A DNA stretch of 64,000 bases from Alsobacter metallidurans (GCF_014636935.1 NZ_BMES01000001.1:1-64000); one strand, 5' to 3'. Positions 53,833 to 62,727 are shown, numbered from the stretch's first letter. Numbers and translations: made by a program. Notes: generated from the letters alone by a model not told the origin.

Positions 53833-54902
53833 CACGCGGTTCTCTCCACGAGCCGCTGGAGCCGCGGACCGATCATGTCCAGCGGCAAGCTCAGGCGCGA
53901 ACCGCCGAGCCGGACGGCGGCCGCCGGCATCCCGTACACCACGGCCGTGCTCTCGTCCTCCGTGATCGTGAAGCCGCCGGCCTTGCGCAGCTCCAGGAGC
54001 CCACGGGCGCCGTCCTCGCCCATGCCGGTCATCAGGATGCCAACTGCGTTTGCGCCCACGCTTTCGGCCAGCGACTGAAACAGCGCGTTGGCGGAGGGGC
54101 GCTGTCCCCCGATCGGCGGCGTGTCCCCAATCTGCAGAAGTCCGTCGCGCCCCACCATGAGGTGGCGGTCGCCCGGCGCGACGTACACGCCGCCCGCTTC
54201 GGGCGTCGCGCCGTGACGGGCGATCGACACAGTCAATGGCGTCACCCCATCCAGCCAGGATGCGAAGCCCGGCATGAAGGCCGCGCCCATGTGCTGTACG
54301 AGCACGATGGGAAGCGGAAACGTCTTGGGAAGACCGCCCAGCACGCGGGCGAGCGCGGGCGGGCCGCCCGTCGAGGCCGCCATCCCCACCACGGTTGGTC
54401 GAGCAGGCGTCAGGAAATCCTCGCGATACGACTGCGAAGGCCGCGCCGGCGCCCGTTCCTCCGGCAGCCGTCGCCGGATCACCGGCACCTGGCTCATGAT
54501 GAAGAGCTGGGTGCAAATCGACTGCGCCTCGGCCTCGTAGCCGGCGCTCGACAATCCCACGGGCTTTTCCACCACCGACAGCGCGCCCGCCCGCAAGGCG
54601 TTCATCGAGATGCGCAGCGCCGCGTCCTCGACGCTGGCCGCAATCACGACGATCGGCGTGGGGCGCTCGCTCATGATGCGGCGCGTCGCCTCCAGACCGT
54701 CCATGCCGGGCAGGCGGATGTCCATCGAGATCACGTCCGGCTGCACGCGGCCGATCTCCCGCAGCGCGTCCTCGGCGGTCCCCACCGCGGCCGCGAGTTC
54801 GAGCCGGGGGTCGCGCGAGATGATGTGCGCGAGCAACTGCCGCACCACGGCCGAGTCCTCGACGATCATCACCCGCACGGGCAGCTTCGCGGTTCCGATC
54901 AC
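53832..54902 (-). CDS. cheB: CheB methylesterase (WspF-like)
   Basis: 356 residues. Receiver domain with VMIVEDSAVV and phospho-acceptor D61 (ISMDIRLPGMDG), linker, then the esterase/amidase domain with the catalytic triad Ser177 (GMAASTGGPPAL), His204 (LVQHMGAAFMPGF) and Asp297 (TGMGEDGARG). Removes methyl groups from the array's receptor and provides feedback. Overlaps cheA by 4 bp and the downstream kinase by a shared ATGA. Confidence 0.96.
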   Translation of the reverse strand: MIGTAKLPVRVMIVEDSAVVRQLLAHIISRDPRLELAAAVGTAEDALREIGRVQPDVISMDIRLPGMDGLEATRRIMSERPTPIVVIAASVEDAALRISMNALRAGALSVVEKPVGLSSAGYEAEAQSICTQLFIMSQVPVIRRRLPEERAPARPSQSYREDFLTPARPTVVGMAASTGGPPALARVLGGLPKTFPLPIVLVQHMGAAFMPGFASWLDGVTPLTVSIARHGATPEAGGVYVAPGDRHLMVGRDGLLQIGDTPPIGGQRPSANALFQSLAESVGANAVGILMTGMGEDGARGLLELRKAGGFTITEDESTAVVYGMPAAAVRLGGSRLSLPLDMIGPRLQRLVERTA

Positions 54903-57133
54903 AATATCTGTCCGATCGTAGCCAGGAGTTCGCGCTGGTCGAAGTTCTGCTTGGAGATATAGGCCCGGGCGCCGAGGTCCAGCCCGCGCCTGACATCCTC
55001 GGGTGCGGCGCGCGAGGTCATCAGGATCACCGGAATGGCAGAAAGGCCGGGGTCGGTCCGGATCGCCTGCAGCAGTCCGAACCCATCCATGCGCGGCATC
55101 TCGACATCCGCGATAACGAGATCCACGAGCGCCTCGCCTGAGCGCAGGCGCGACAGGGCGTCAAGCCCGTCCACGCTGAGCAGCACCGCATAGCCCTGCG
55201 CCTCCAGGATGCTCTTTTCCAGCGTGCGGGTCGTGATGGAGTCGTCCACCACCAGGATCGTCACCTGCCTGCGCGCGCCCGCGGGCGTCCAGTCCGGCAG
55301 GCCGAAGCGCCCGCCCGACGCGCTCGCATGCTCGCCGAGCCAGCGGTCCATCAGCGCCTCCGGGTTGAGCGTGAGGGCCGGGCGGTCGCCGTCGAGCAGC
55401 ACCGTTCCGGACGCCATGGCGTCGTCGCGCGCCAGCGCGGGCGCGGGCCCGACCAGCACCGTCTGCACGTCCAGAAACGCATCCACCGCCACCGCACACC
55501 GCCTCTCGCCCCTGCGCAGGAGCATCGCCTTCACATGGCCTGCCTCCACGGGAAGCTGCGCCTCGCCCCCCTCCGCCAAGCCCGCGAGAGGGATGATCGG
55601 TACGGTAATGTCGCGGGCGCCCATCCGGATCCGCGCCGCCGGTCGACCTTCCACACTTTCGAGCGCCGCCAGCGGCAGGCGCAGCAATCGCTCGATCGCG
55701 TGGGTCGGAATGCCATATTCCCGCGCCCCGGCCCGCGCCATCAGAAGCGTCTGCCGCGTCGCCATAAGCGGCGCCGAGATGATCGCAAGGGCGCCCCATG
55801 GTTGCGCCGGCCTCAGCAACACGTCCCCGTGCAGCGCCCGGGCCGCCTCGGCGACCACCGACAGCCCCATTCCCCGTCCCGAAAGCCGGTCCACTTTACC
55901 CGCCGTGGAGAATTGCGGCTCGAACACGAGCCCGAGCAGCTGATCGGCGGGCGGAGCCGGCGCGTAGGGCGGACGAGCCGGCAAAAGGCCGCGCTCGATC
56001 GCCACGGCCTCGATGCGGGCGAGATCGGGCCCGCGCCCGTCGTCCTGCACGCTCACATGCAGCCGCCCGCCCTGCGAGCGAAACGAAAGCGACACCGTTT
56101 GGTGCGGCGGCTTGCCTGCCCGGGCCCGGAACTCCGGGTCTTCGGCGCCATGGCTGAGCGCGTTGCGGAGCAGGTGCATTACCGGATCCTTCAGCGCCTG
56201 AAGGACCCGCCGGTCGGCTTGGATGTCCAGCCCGGACACCAGCACCTCGACGTCGCGGCCCTCGCCTCGGGCAAGGTCACGCGCCATACGGCCAAAGCCG
56301 CCGAACACGGTCTCGGCCGGCGTCAGCGAGAGCTGGTCCACGCGGTCGCGCACCCTTCGCGCCTGTTCGTCCACCGACTGGGTGGCCGCCGTTTGCCCCC
56401 GCACGAGCGCGCCCACATTGCGCGACAGCGCCTCGACACGGCGTTTCGCCTCGGCCGGTTTCGCGCCCCGCGCGGACGCCGCGCCCATCAGCCGGGCCAC
56501 GGAGGTCAGCTCCGCCTGCACCGCCCGCAGCTCGCCCAGCAGATCTGCGCCGGCCCGCAGACGGTCCGACAACCGGTGCATGTCCTCCGAGAGGCTATCC
56601 ACCTGGTCCGCCCCGACGCGCAGGAACTCCGCCTGAGGCTGGGGCGCGGCCAACGAACCTTGCGGCGCCGCGTCCCGCGGGGCGGGCTCCACCGCCCCCG
56701 GAGCCACAACCGCGGCCTGATCCGGACGGATGGCGGCGGTCTCGTCGGAGGCCGCTGTCCCGTTCAACAAGTCTTCAAGCGCCTCGATGGCGGCTTGCGG
56801 ATGCCGGGGCGCGCCGCCGGCCGCGATCTCCGCCGCGAAGGCCTCAACGGCGTCCAGCCCGAGCTCAATCACGCGCGCGCCGGCCCGGTCCACCACCAGG
56901 GAGCCGTCCAGCATGCGGGTGAACACGGCTTCCAGGCGGTGCGCCAATTCCTCGATGGCTGGAAGGTCCACCGCGCGGGCCGCGCCCTTGAGGCTGTGCG
57001 CCCGCCTGAAAGCGTCCTTCATGTCGCCGCCCTGGCCGTGCTCCACCAGCGCCAGCTCGCGCCGGATCGCCGCCAGATGCTCGCGATGTTCGGCGTCGAA
57101 GGCTTCCAGAAGCTGGGCGCGGATGTCCTGCAC
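54899..57133 (-). CDS. cheA: CheA-REC hybrid histidine kinase (WspE-like)
   Basis: 744 residues. Hpt domain at the N-terminus with phospho-His46 (FRRAHSLKGAARAVDLP). An Ala-rich linker, dimerisation helices, then the ATPase domain (HLLRNALSHGAEDPE, VSVQDDGRGPDLARIE, GRGMGLSVVAEAARALHG). CheW-like domain about 460-600, and C-terminal receiver about 622-744 (TILVVDDSITTRTLEKSIL, LVIADVEMPRMDGF, LMTSRA, SKQNF). There is no obvious separate P2 CheY-binding domain, and no free CheY gene lies in the operon. The fused receiver may be a phosphate sink or pass phosphate to the two downstream kinases. Starts 9 bp after the MCP stop. Confidence 0.94.
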   Translation of the reverse strand: MQDIRAQLLEAFDAEHREHLAAIRRELALVEHGQGGDMKDAFRRAHSLKGAARAVDLPAIEELAHRLEAVFTRMLDGSLVVDRAGARVIELGLDAVEAFAAEIAAGGAPRHPQAAIEALEDLLNGTAASDETAAIRPDQAAVVAPGAVEPAPRDAAPQGSLAAPQPQAEFLRVGADQVDSLSEDMHRLSDRLRAGADLLGELRAVQAELTSVARLMGAASARGAKPAEAKRRVEALSRNVGALVRGQTAATQSVDEQARRVRDRVDQLSLTPAETVFGGFGRMARDLARGEGRDVEVLVSGLDIQADRRVLQALKDPVMHLLRNALSHGAEDPEFRARAGKPPHQTVSLSFRSQGGRLHVSVQDDGRGPDLARIEAVAIERGLLPARPPYAPAPPADQLLGLVFEPQFSTAGKVDRLSGRGMGLSVVAEAARALHGDVLLRPAQPWGALAIISAPLMATRQTLLMARAGAREYGIPTHAIERLLRLPLAALESVEGRPAARIRMGARDITVPIIPLAGLAEGGEAQLPVEAGHVKAMLLRRGERRCAVAVDAFLDVQTVLVGPAPALARDDAMASGTVLLDGDRPALTLNPEALMDRWLGEHASASGGRFGLPDWTPAGARRQVTILVVDDSITTRTLEKSILEAQGYAVLLSVDGLDALSRLRSGEALVDLVIADVEMPRMDGFGLLQAIRTDPGLSAIPVILMTSRAAPEDVRRGLDLGARAYISKQNFDQRELLATIGQIL

Positions 57134-57142
57134 GATGGCGGC

Positions 57143-58825
57143 TCAGAACCGATAGCGTTCGGCCAGCCCCAGCAACTGCTGGGACAGGCCGCTGAGGTTG
57201 CCGGCCGCCGAATCGAGCTGGCGGGTGCTTGCGGCGGTCTGCTGGCTGGCCTGCCGGATGTTCTGCAGGGCTCCCATGACCTGCTCGATGCCGAGCTGCT
57301 GCTGGTTGGTGGAGGCGACGATCTGCTGGAACGTCTGCACGCTCTCCTGCACGCGCGCGGTGATTTCCTCGATGGTGCGCTGGGTGGTGTCGGTGCGGTC
57401 CTTGCCGGCCGCGACGCGCTTCACGGCTTCTTCGGTGAGCATCACCGACGCATTGATGCCACGCTGGATCTCGCCCAGGATCGACCGCACCTGAGCGGTG
57501 GCGTCCTTCGCCTGGTCGGCCAGGATCTTCATCTCGGCCGCCACTACGGCGAAGCGCTGCCCGGTCTCGCCTGCGCCTGCCGCCTCGATCGCGGCGTTCA
57601 GCGCCAGCAGGTGCGACCGCTCCGAGATGTCATTCACCGTCGTGGTGATGTCCTCGATCGCGAGCGTCTTTTCGCTCAGCGCCACGATGTTCTCGGCCAC
57701 GGCCTCGGCCTGGTCCCGGATGGCGTCCATGGCGCGGGCGGTCTCGTCCACGGCCGCGAGGCCGGCCGTGCTGGTCTGCGCCGTGGCTTGCGCGGAGGCG
57801 ATCACCTCCTGGGCGCGCTTGCCGATCTGCGCGCCCGCATGCGTGATCTCGTCCACGGTGGCGGCGGTTTCCTGCACGGCCGCGAGCTGTTCCTCGACGC
57901 TGGCGGCCTGCTCCTGCGTGGACGCTCGGATCTCGGCCGCCGCCGCATTCAGGTTCTCGGTCGCCTCGCGGCTCTGCTTGGCCAGTTGTCGCAGGCCGTC
58001 CACCATCTGGTTCAGCGTGGCGCCCAGATGAGCGATTTCGGAAGGCCCGTCCGTCGCCGTCCGTCCGCCGAGGTCGCCCTGTCCGACGCGCTCCACGAAG
58101 GCCATGAAGGCGTGGAGGGGCTGCGTGATCGACCGGCGAATGCCGAGCGCGATCACGACGCCGAGCAACGCCGCCACGCCGAGCGCGATGATCACCGACA
58201 CCCGGCTCTCCTCGTAGACGCTGTTGACGCGCTTTTGCCCGGCCAGGATCGCGGCGTTCATCACGTCCGTGGAAGCCGCGATCTGCCGCATGAAGGCGTT
58301 ATGGCTCGCATCGACGGGCTGGGTCGACGCCACCACGCCCGCAACGTCATTCGCCTGCGCGGCCGCGATCTGGCGTTCGCTGAGGTTGTGGAGCTGGCGC
58401 AATTCCGTCATGGCGTCGCCCAGCAGCACGGCGATCTGCCGCCAGGCCTCGGCCCGCTCCTGGCTCACTGCGCCGTCGCGCAGTTTTTCGGCGGTTGTGA
58501 TGGTTTGCGCCAGCGCGGCCTCGCCCGCCATGGCGTCGCGACGCCAGAGCGGCGCGGGGTCTTCTCCCTGCCCCTCGCGACCGAGAGCCCGCTGCATGGC
58601 GCGTGTGATCACCGTCATGCGGGCGTTTCTGGCGCGGTTCTGGAAGTCCTGCACGGCCGAGAGCTGCCGCAGCATCGTGATGTTGCGGCTCACGATGGCC
58701 TCGTTTGTGTCCTTCACCTCCGCCACCTGGCTCAGCGCGTAGACGCCGAGCGCCACCATGAGGGCGAGTACGGCCGCAAAGCCGAGAAGGATGCGGTTGG
58801 CGATCGATATGGACACGGGGTTCAA
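57143..58825 (-). CDS. Methyl-accepting receptor of the Wsp-like array
   Basis: 560 residues from TTG 58825 (overlaps the cheW stop, TTGA). Membrane helix 1 about 11-33, periplasmic four-helix-bundle-type domain (NEAIVSRNITMLRQLSAVQD) to about 208, helix 2 about 210-229, HAMP, and signalling domain. The receptor tip reads SERSHLLALNAAIEAAGAGE; the arginine normally found in EAARAGE is Gly, and the Phe of AFQTN is absent. That points to a specialised contact surface matched to the local CheA and CheW. It has no C-terminal pentapeptide and ends LGLAERYRF. Confidence 0.93.
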   Translation of the reverse strand: MNPVSISIANRILLGFAAVLALMVALGVYALSQVAEVKDTNEAIVSRNITMLRQLSAVQDFQNRARNARMTVITRAMQRALGREGQGEDPAPLWRRDAMAGEAALAQTITTAEKLRDGAVSQERAEAWRQIAVLLGDAMTELRQLHNLSERQIAAAQANDVAGVVASTQPVDASHNAFMRQIAASTDVMNAAILAGQKRVNSVYEESRVSVIIALGVAALLGVVIALGIRRSITQPLHAFMAFVERVGQGDLGGRTATDGPSEIAHLGATLNQMVDGLRQLAKQSREATENLNAAAAEIRASTQEQAASVEEQLAAVQETAATVDEITHAGAQIGKRAQEVIASAQATAQTSTAGLAAVDETARAMDAIRDQAEAVAENIVALSEKTLAIEDITTTVNDISERSHLLALNAAIEAAGAGETGQRFAVVAAEMKILADQAKDATAQVRSILGEIQRGINASVMLTEEAVKRVAAGKDRTDTTQRTIEEITARVQESVQTFQQIVASTNQQQLGIEQVMGALQNIRQASQQTAASTRQLDSAAGNLSGLSQQLLGLAERYRF

Positions 58826-59394
58826 ACTCCAGACGCCAGGATGGGTGCAAACGGGCGCAGCACCCGGTCGAGATCGAGCAGGGCGACCAGCATCGGCCCG
58901 GCCGCGCCCGCCATCGGGGCGTAGCCGGTCGCAAAGGCTGAGCCTTCGTCCGTCGCCAGCCCGCCGGCTGTGTCGTCCGCCTTCAGGGCTGCGACCGCGA
59001 GGGCGTCGTCGACCCGTAGCGCGATGCGGGGCTCGCCGCCCTTCAGCAGGACGAAGCAGCCAGGGCTCGTTTCGTCCCGCACCGGCAGGCCGAGAAGAGC
59101 CGCGAGGTCCAAGGCCGAGATTGTTCGGCCCTCATGCGCGAAGAGGCCGATCGCCGCGCCGCCCGCCTGGGCCGCCGGCGTGCACGGACGCCAAGCCAGC
59201 ACGGCCGCGACTGCCGGCAGCCGCAATCCGTAGCGGTTCCGCCCGACCGCGCAGACGAGGAAAGGTTCGCCCGAAGCAGTCGGGTCGCGCGGCGCGAGCG
59301 ACCGAGCCCGGCGGGCGAGCTCGCGCGTCCGTTCGCCGAGAATGCGCTCTCGCTGCTCGGACGATGGAAGGGACTGCTGGTCGTGAGCCGTCAT
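58822..59394 (-). CDS. cheW: CheW-domain adaptor, WspD-like
   Basis: 190 residues. An N-terminal extension with charged helices (EQRERILGERTRELARRARS, about 12-31) precedes the CheW beta-barrel (FLVCAVGRNRYGLRLPAVAA, then IGLFAHEGRTISALDLAALL, ending VALLDLDRVLRP). The extension is a feature of WspD in comparison with classical CheW. Couples receptor to CheA. Overlaps cheR and mcp by 4 bp each. Confidence 0.9.
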   Translation of the reverse strand: MTAHDQQSLPSSEQRERILGERTRELARRARSLAPRDPTASGEPFLVCAVGRNRYGLRLPAVAAVLAWRPCTPAAQAGGAAIGLFAHEGRTISALDLAALLGLPVRDETSPGCFVLLKGGEPRIALRVDDALAVAALKADDTAGGLATDEGSAFATGYAPMAGAAGPMLVALLDLDRVLRPFAPILASGV

Positions 59395-60836
59395 CGCGCC
59401 GACGCCATGGGTTGCAGCGTTGCACGGGCCAGCCTGGCGAGCACGCCGGCCGTGAGGCCGTCGCCTTCCGCCAGCTCGCGTTCCGGCGGGAGGCCGGCGG
59501 CCAGCCGCGCGGCCGCCGTGAGGGCGCGGCGTCCGGCTACGATCTCGCCGCAGGACGTGAGGAGCAGGCCGAGCTGGTAGTGCGCCATCACGAAGGAGCC
59601 GTCGAGATAGATAGCGCTGCGAAAAGCGCGCTCGGCTTCGGCGGAGCGGCGGCCGGCCTGGTCCAGCAGGCCCTGGTAGTAGAACAGCACCGGATCGGTG
59701 GGAGCGGCCTTAAGCCCGGCCCGAACGAGACCAAGCGCGCCTTCCACATCGCCCTCATCCGCCTTGGCGCGAAGAACGGCGACGAGGTCGGAACCGGCAG
59801 GGTGGTGCTGAGCGACTTTGTCGATGGTCGCCAGAGGCGGCGCCGTGCGCCGGGCGCTTGGCCGCTCCGCTCCGGCCCGAACGGTCGCGCGAGAGGGCTG
59901 GGCCGCCGATTGCGGGAACGCAGGCGGCTCGGCCACGTCGGCTTGCGGGGCGGCCGCATCGGCGTGCTCCGACCTGCGCCGATACGCGATGGCGCCCGGC
60001 AACTCCACCAGCGCGAGAGATCGGGTGAAGTCCGGGTGGCTTTCCGCATGGCCGATCAGCATCCAGCCATCCGCGGCGAGGCAGTCGCCGAGGGCGTGCA
60101 CGATCCTCGTCACCGCGTCGGTATGAAAATAGATCAGCACGTTGCGGCACAGGATGAGATCGAAGCCCGTAAACTGAAGCGGCGACGTGCCGTCCAGCAG
60201 GCTCATGAGGTTGTGGCGCTCGAAATGCGCGAGGCCACGATAAGCCGGCCGCACCGTCCAGGGGCCGTCCGGTCCCGGCGCGGTGAACCAGCGTTCCCGG
60301 TCGACCGGGTTGGTGGAGCGCAGCGCCCATTTGCCATAAACGCCACGACGCGCCGCTTCCAGGAAGCTCTCGTTGATGTCGGTCCCGACAATGCCGACCC
60401 GCCAGTCCGCGATCGCTTCGCCCAGCAGCTCGCGCAAGACGATCGCGACCGAATAGGCCTCGGCGCCGGTCGAGCAGCCCGCGCTCCAGATCCGTATCTG
60501 CCGGCTCTCCCGATTTCGCGCGATAATGTCCGGGAGGATCTTCGTGCGCAGCGCCGCGAATTGCTCGACGAAACGAAAGAAGAAGGTCTCCCCGATGGTG
60601 ATCTCCGCCTCAAGGGCGTTCCACTCGGCCTCGCCGCCGCGGCCGGCGAGCCGCTCCACATAGGCGTCGATCGACGCCGCCCCGGTGGCCTTCAACCGCT
60701 TGGCGACGCGCTCCCACAGAAGCGCATCCTTGTCCTCGTAGTAGTAGTGCCCTGTGCGCGCGATCACGGCCTGCTTGAGCAGGCGGAACGACTGTTCCTC
60801 CCCGAATGGCGGCCCCGTTCTGGCGATGCGGCTCAT
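59391..60836 (-). CDS. cheR: CheR methyltransferase with TPR tail (WspC-like)
   Basis: 481 residues from ATG 60836. N-terminal CheR domain (FRLLKQAVIARTGHYYYEDK, EITIGETFFFRFVEQF), SAM-binding domain (IRIWSAGCSTGAEAYSVAIV, VGTDINESFLEAARRGVYG, FDLILCRNVLIYF). Beyond about residue 275 comes a Pro/Ala linker and then tetratricopeptide repeats (about 365-440, LFYYQGLLDQAGRRSAEAER, AIYLDGSFVMAHYQLGLLLT). The CheR-TPR layout is typical of WspC and FrzF. Methylates receptor glutamates from SAM. Confidence 0.95.
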   Translation of the reverse strand: MSRIARTGPPFGEEQSFRLLKQAVIARTGHYYYEDKDALLWERVAKRLKATGAASIDAYVERLAGRGGEAEWNALEAEITIGETFFFRFVEQFAALRTKILPDIIARNRESRQIRIWSAGCSTGAEAYSVAIVLRELLGEAIADWRVGIVGTDINESFLEAARRGVYGKWALRSTNPVDRERWFTAPGPDGPWTVRPAYRGLAHFERHNLMSLLDGTSPLQFTGFDLILCRNVLIYFHTDAVTRIVHALGDCLAADGWMLIGHAESHPDFTRSLALVELPGAIAYRRRSEHADAAAPQADVAEPPAFPQSAAQPSRATVRAGAERPSARRTAPPLATIDKVAQHHPAGSDLVAVLRAKADEGDVEGALGLVRAGLKAAPTDPVLFYYQGLLDQAGRRSAEAERAFRSAIYLDGSFVMAHYQLGLLLTSCGEIVAGRRALTAAARLAAGLPPERELAEGDGLTAGVLARLARATLQPMASAR

Positions 60837-61336
60837 GGGGCCGCGCTCCAGGCGTCCGCGCGTGCGGCGGCGCGGCGCGTCCACGCGTCCAGGGCGGCGC
60901 GCTCCTCGGCAAGCAGCAGGCGCTCCAGCGCCAGCACATGGGTGAGTTGGCCGTCCTCGCTGTGCTCGGCCTCCACGAGGCCGTTCAGCGTCTGCTCCGC
61001 CGGAACGGCTCTTAGCGCCTGCGGGTCGATGTCCAGCAGCCCCACCGCCCTGTCGACCAGGAGGCCGATGCGCCGCGCTGCGACGTCGCGGCGCAGGCGG
61101 ATGATGTGGCCGTAGAACGGGTCGGCCCGGTCCCCGGCCTCCAGCCCAAGCAGCACGGCGAGCCGCACAACCGGCAGCACCCCGCCGCTCAGGTCGACGA
61201 AGCCGGCGAGCGGCGGCGGCGCCTCGGGAGGCCTTTGCAGATGGGGAACAGGCAGGATCTCGCGCACGGCCGACGCGCGTAGCGCGCAGCGTCGGCCGCC
61301 GATGTCGAGCGTGAGGTAGGTCTGCCGCGTTGGAAT
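60833..61336 (-). CDS. cheW: CheW adaptor (WspB-like), probable ATT start
   Basis: First gene of the chemosensory operon. CheW barrel: TRQTYLTLDIGGRRCALRAS, AVREILPVPHL, GFVDLSGGVLPVVRLAVLLG, IGLLVDRAVGLLDI. The opening strand is encoded upstream of the first canonical start codon in frame (GTG 61267, which would begin in the middle of AVREI). Between 61267 and the in-frame TAG at about 61345 there is no ATG, GTG or TTG. An ATT at 61336 follows AGGGGGCGAG by a few bases and gives a full-length 167-residue CheW (IPTRQTYLTL). ATT initiation is therefore proposed. A sequencing error or a shortened product from GTG 61267 are the alternatives. Confidence 0.75.
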   Translation of the reverse strand: MPTRQTYLTLDIGGRRCALRASAVREILPVPHLQRPPEAPPPLAGFVDLSGGVLPVVRLAVLLGLEAGDRADPFYGHIIRLRRDVAARRIGLLVDRAVGLLDIDPQALRAVPAEQTLNGLVEAEHSEDGQLTHVLALERLLLAEERAALDAWTRRAAARADAWSAAP

Positions 61337-61423
61337 GCTCGCCCCCTAGCGGTCGGCCACGAATCGTGGACGACGAAGGTCGGGCGCTAACGCTCAAGCT
61401 GCGGAATGGTTCCCGTTTGCGCC

Positions 61424-62509
61424 TTACTGGAGTGATGCGGCCTTCTTGGCCGGCAGCGACCGAATGAACTCCTCGAGCTGCGCCTTGTAGAACTTCGCGA
61501 TGCCCGTGGTGCCGTGCCCGCGGGTGTCGACGCTGGCCGGGATGAGAACCAGCCTGGCGTTCGAGAGCCGCTTCAACTCACGATCCATCACGCCGGTCTC
61601 GGGCGGGTTCCGCTCGTCGTCGGCCGAGTTGATGGCCAGCACCGCCGCCTTGATCTGCTCCAGCTTCGGCGCGGGGTTGTAGTCGCGCGAGGAGTCCCAC
61701 TGGTACATGAAATCATTGGCGTCGGCCGTGAATGGAGCCGCCAGCCGGTCGTCCAGCATTTTGTCCGCCTTCTCGCGCGTGCCGGCTTGGGCCTGGTAGG
61801 CCATGGAGCCGCCGTTCGTGGCCGTGCTGTAGAAGACGTTGGCGACGCGCAGCATCTTGGGCTGCTCGGTGTAGTCGCCGTTCTTCCAGTCCGGATCCTT
61901 GCGCACGGCGTCGATGATCATCCGGCGCATCATCCAGTTCCGGCTCGCCATCTCGACGGGCTGCGACGCCATCGGGACGATCGCGTCCATCATGTCCGGG
62001 TAGTTCACGCCCCACACCCAGGCGTGCATCCCGCCCATGGAGTTGCCCAGGATGAGCCGCAGGTGCTTGATGCCGAGCCCCTCGGTGACGAGCCGCTGCT
62101 GGGCCAGCACCATGTCGTCGTAGTTGTAGGATGGGAACTTCGCCCGGAGCCCATCGGAGGGCTTGGAGGATTTCCCCGCCCCGAGCGCGTCCGGGAGCAC
62201 GATGAAATACTTCGTCGCGTCGAGCGGTTGGCCCGGGCCAAACAACTCATCTGCGAAAGCCGGCGTCAGCATGCTCAGCGCATTGCCGGCCGTGCCATGG
62301 AGGATCAGCACCGGAGGGTTCGCGGGATCGCCGATAGTCGTGTAGTGCAGCTTCACCTCCGGCAGCGTCTCGCCCGTGTGGAACTTGAAATCCTTGGCGA
62401 CGTAGTCGCCTTCCCGTGGGGCCGGGTAGTTGGCCGCCAAGGCTGCCTGCGCGATGGTCGATACGGCCAGCGCGGCCGCGGCCCCCAGCACGATGCTCCG
62501 AAATCCCAT
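61424..62509 (-). CDS. Exported alpha/beta hydrolase (homoserine acetyltransferase-like fold)
   Basis: 361 residues from ATG 62509 (GGAGG upstream). Signal peptide 1-25 (cleavage after ALA). Alpha/beta-hydrolase core: LILHGTAGNALS oxyanion-type motif, nucleophile elbow GNSMGGMHAW (Ser157), acid in INSADDERNPPE and His in DTRGHGTTGIAKF. Overall it resembles the MetX-like hydrolase family, but an exported version is unlikely to be a homoserine acetyltransferase. The substrate is unknown. Its product lies in the periplasm. A CRP-type site is located 147 bp upstream. Confidence 0.88.
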   Translation of the reverse strand: MGFRSIVLGAAAALAVSTIAQAALAANYPAPREGDYVAKDFKFHTGETLPEVKLHYTTIGDPANPPVLILHGTAGNALSMLTPAFADELFGPGQPLDATKYFIVLPDALGAGKSSKPSDGLRAKFPSYNYDDMVLAQQRLVTEGLGIKHLRLILGNSMGGMHAWVWGVNYPDMMDAIVPMASQPVEMASRNWMMRRMIIDAVRKDPDWKNGDYTEQPKMLRVANVFYSTATNGGSMAYQAQAGTREKADKMLDDRLAAPFTADANDFMYQWDSSRDYNPAPKLEQIKAAVLAINSADDERNPPETGVMDRELKRLSNARLVLIPASVDTRGHGTTGIAKFYKAQLEEFIRSLPAKKAASLQ

Positions 62510-62655
62510 GACGTCCTCCCTGCGGCTGGACGAGTCTCGGCTCGCCCTTGGCCAAGCCCGGAGCGTCCCCCACCCACGCGGCCGGCGCAAGCGCCTCGCA
62601 TCGGCCGCGTATCAACTCGGCGTGAGCCGCAGTCGCGCCAGCGCCCGGCCAGAAG

Positions 62656-62671
62656 TGTGAGCTACTTCACA
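62656..62671. promoter_or_regulatory. Perfect CRP-type palindrome TGTGA-N6-TCACA
   Basis: TGTGA-gctact-TCACA at 62656-62671 matches the classical cAMP-CRP consensus exactly. It lies in the 218-bp divergent gap, 56 bp before the start of the plus-strand membrane protein and 147 bp before the minus-strand hydrolase start. Either or both genes could be controlled by a CRP/FNR-family protein. Confidence 0.55.
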
Positions 62672-62727
62672 TTCGCTCACCCGGCCAAACGCCAAGACTG
62701 TGGTCTCCTTCTTTGCGGAGGACCGCC

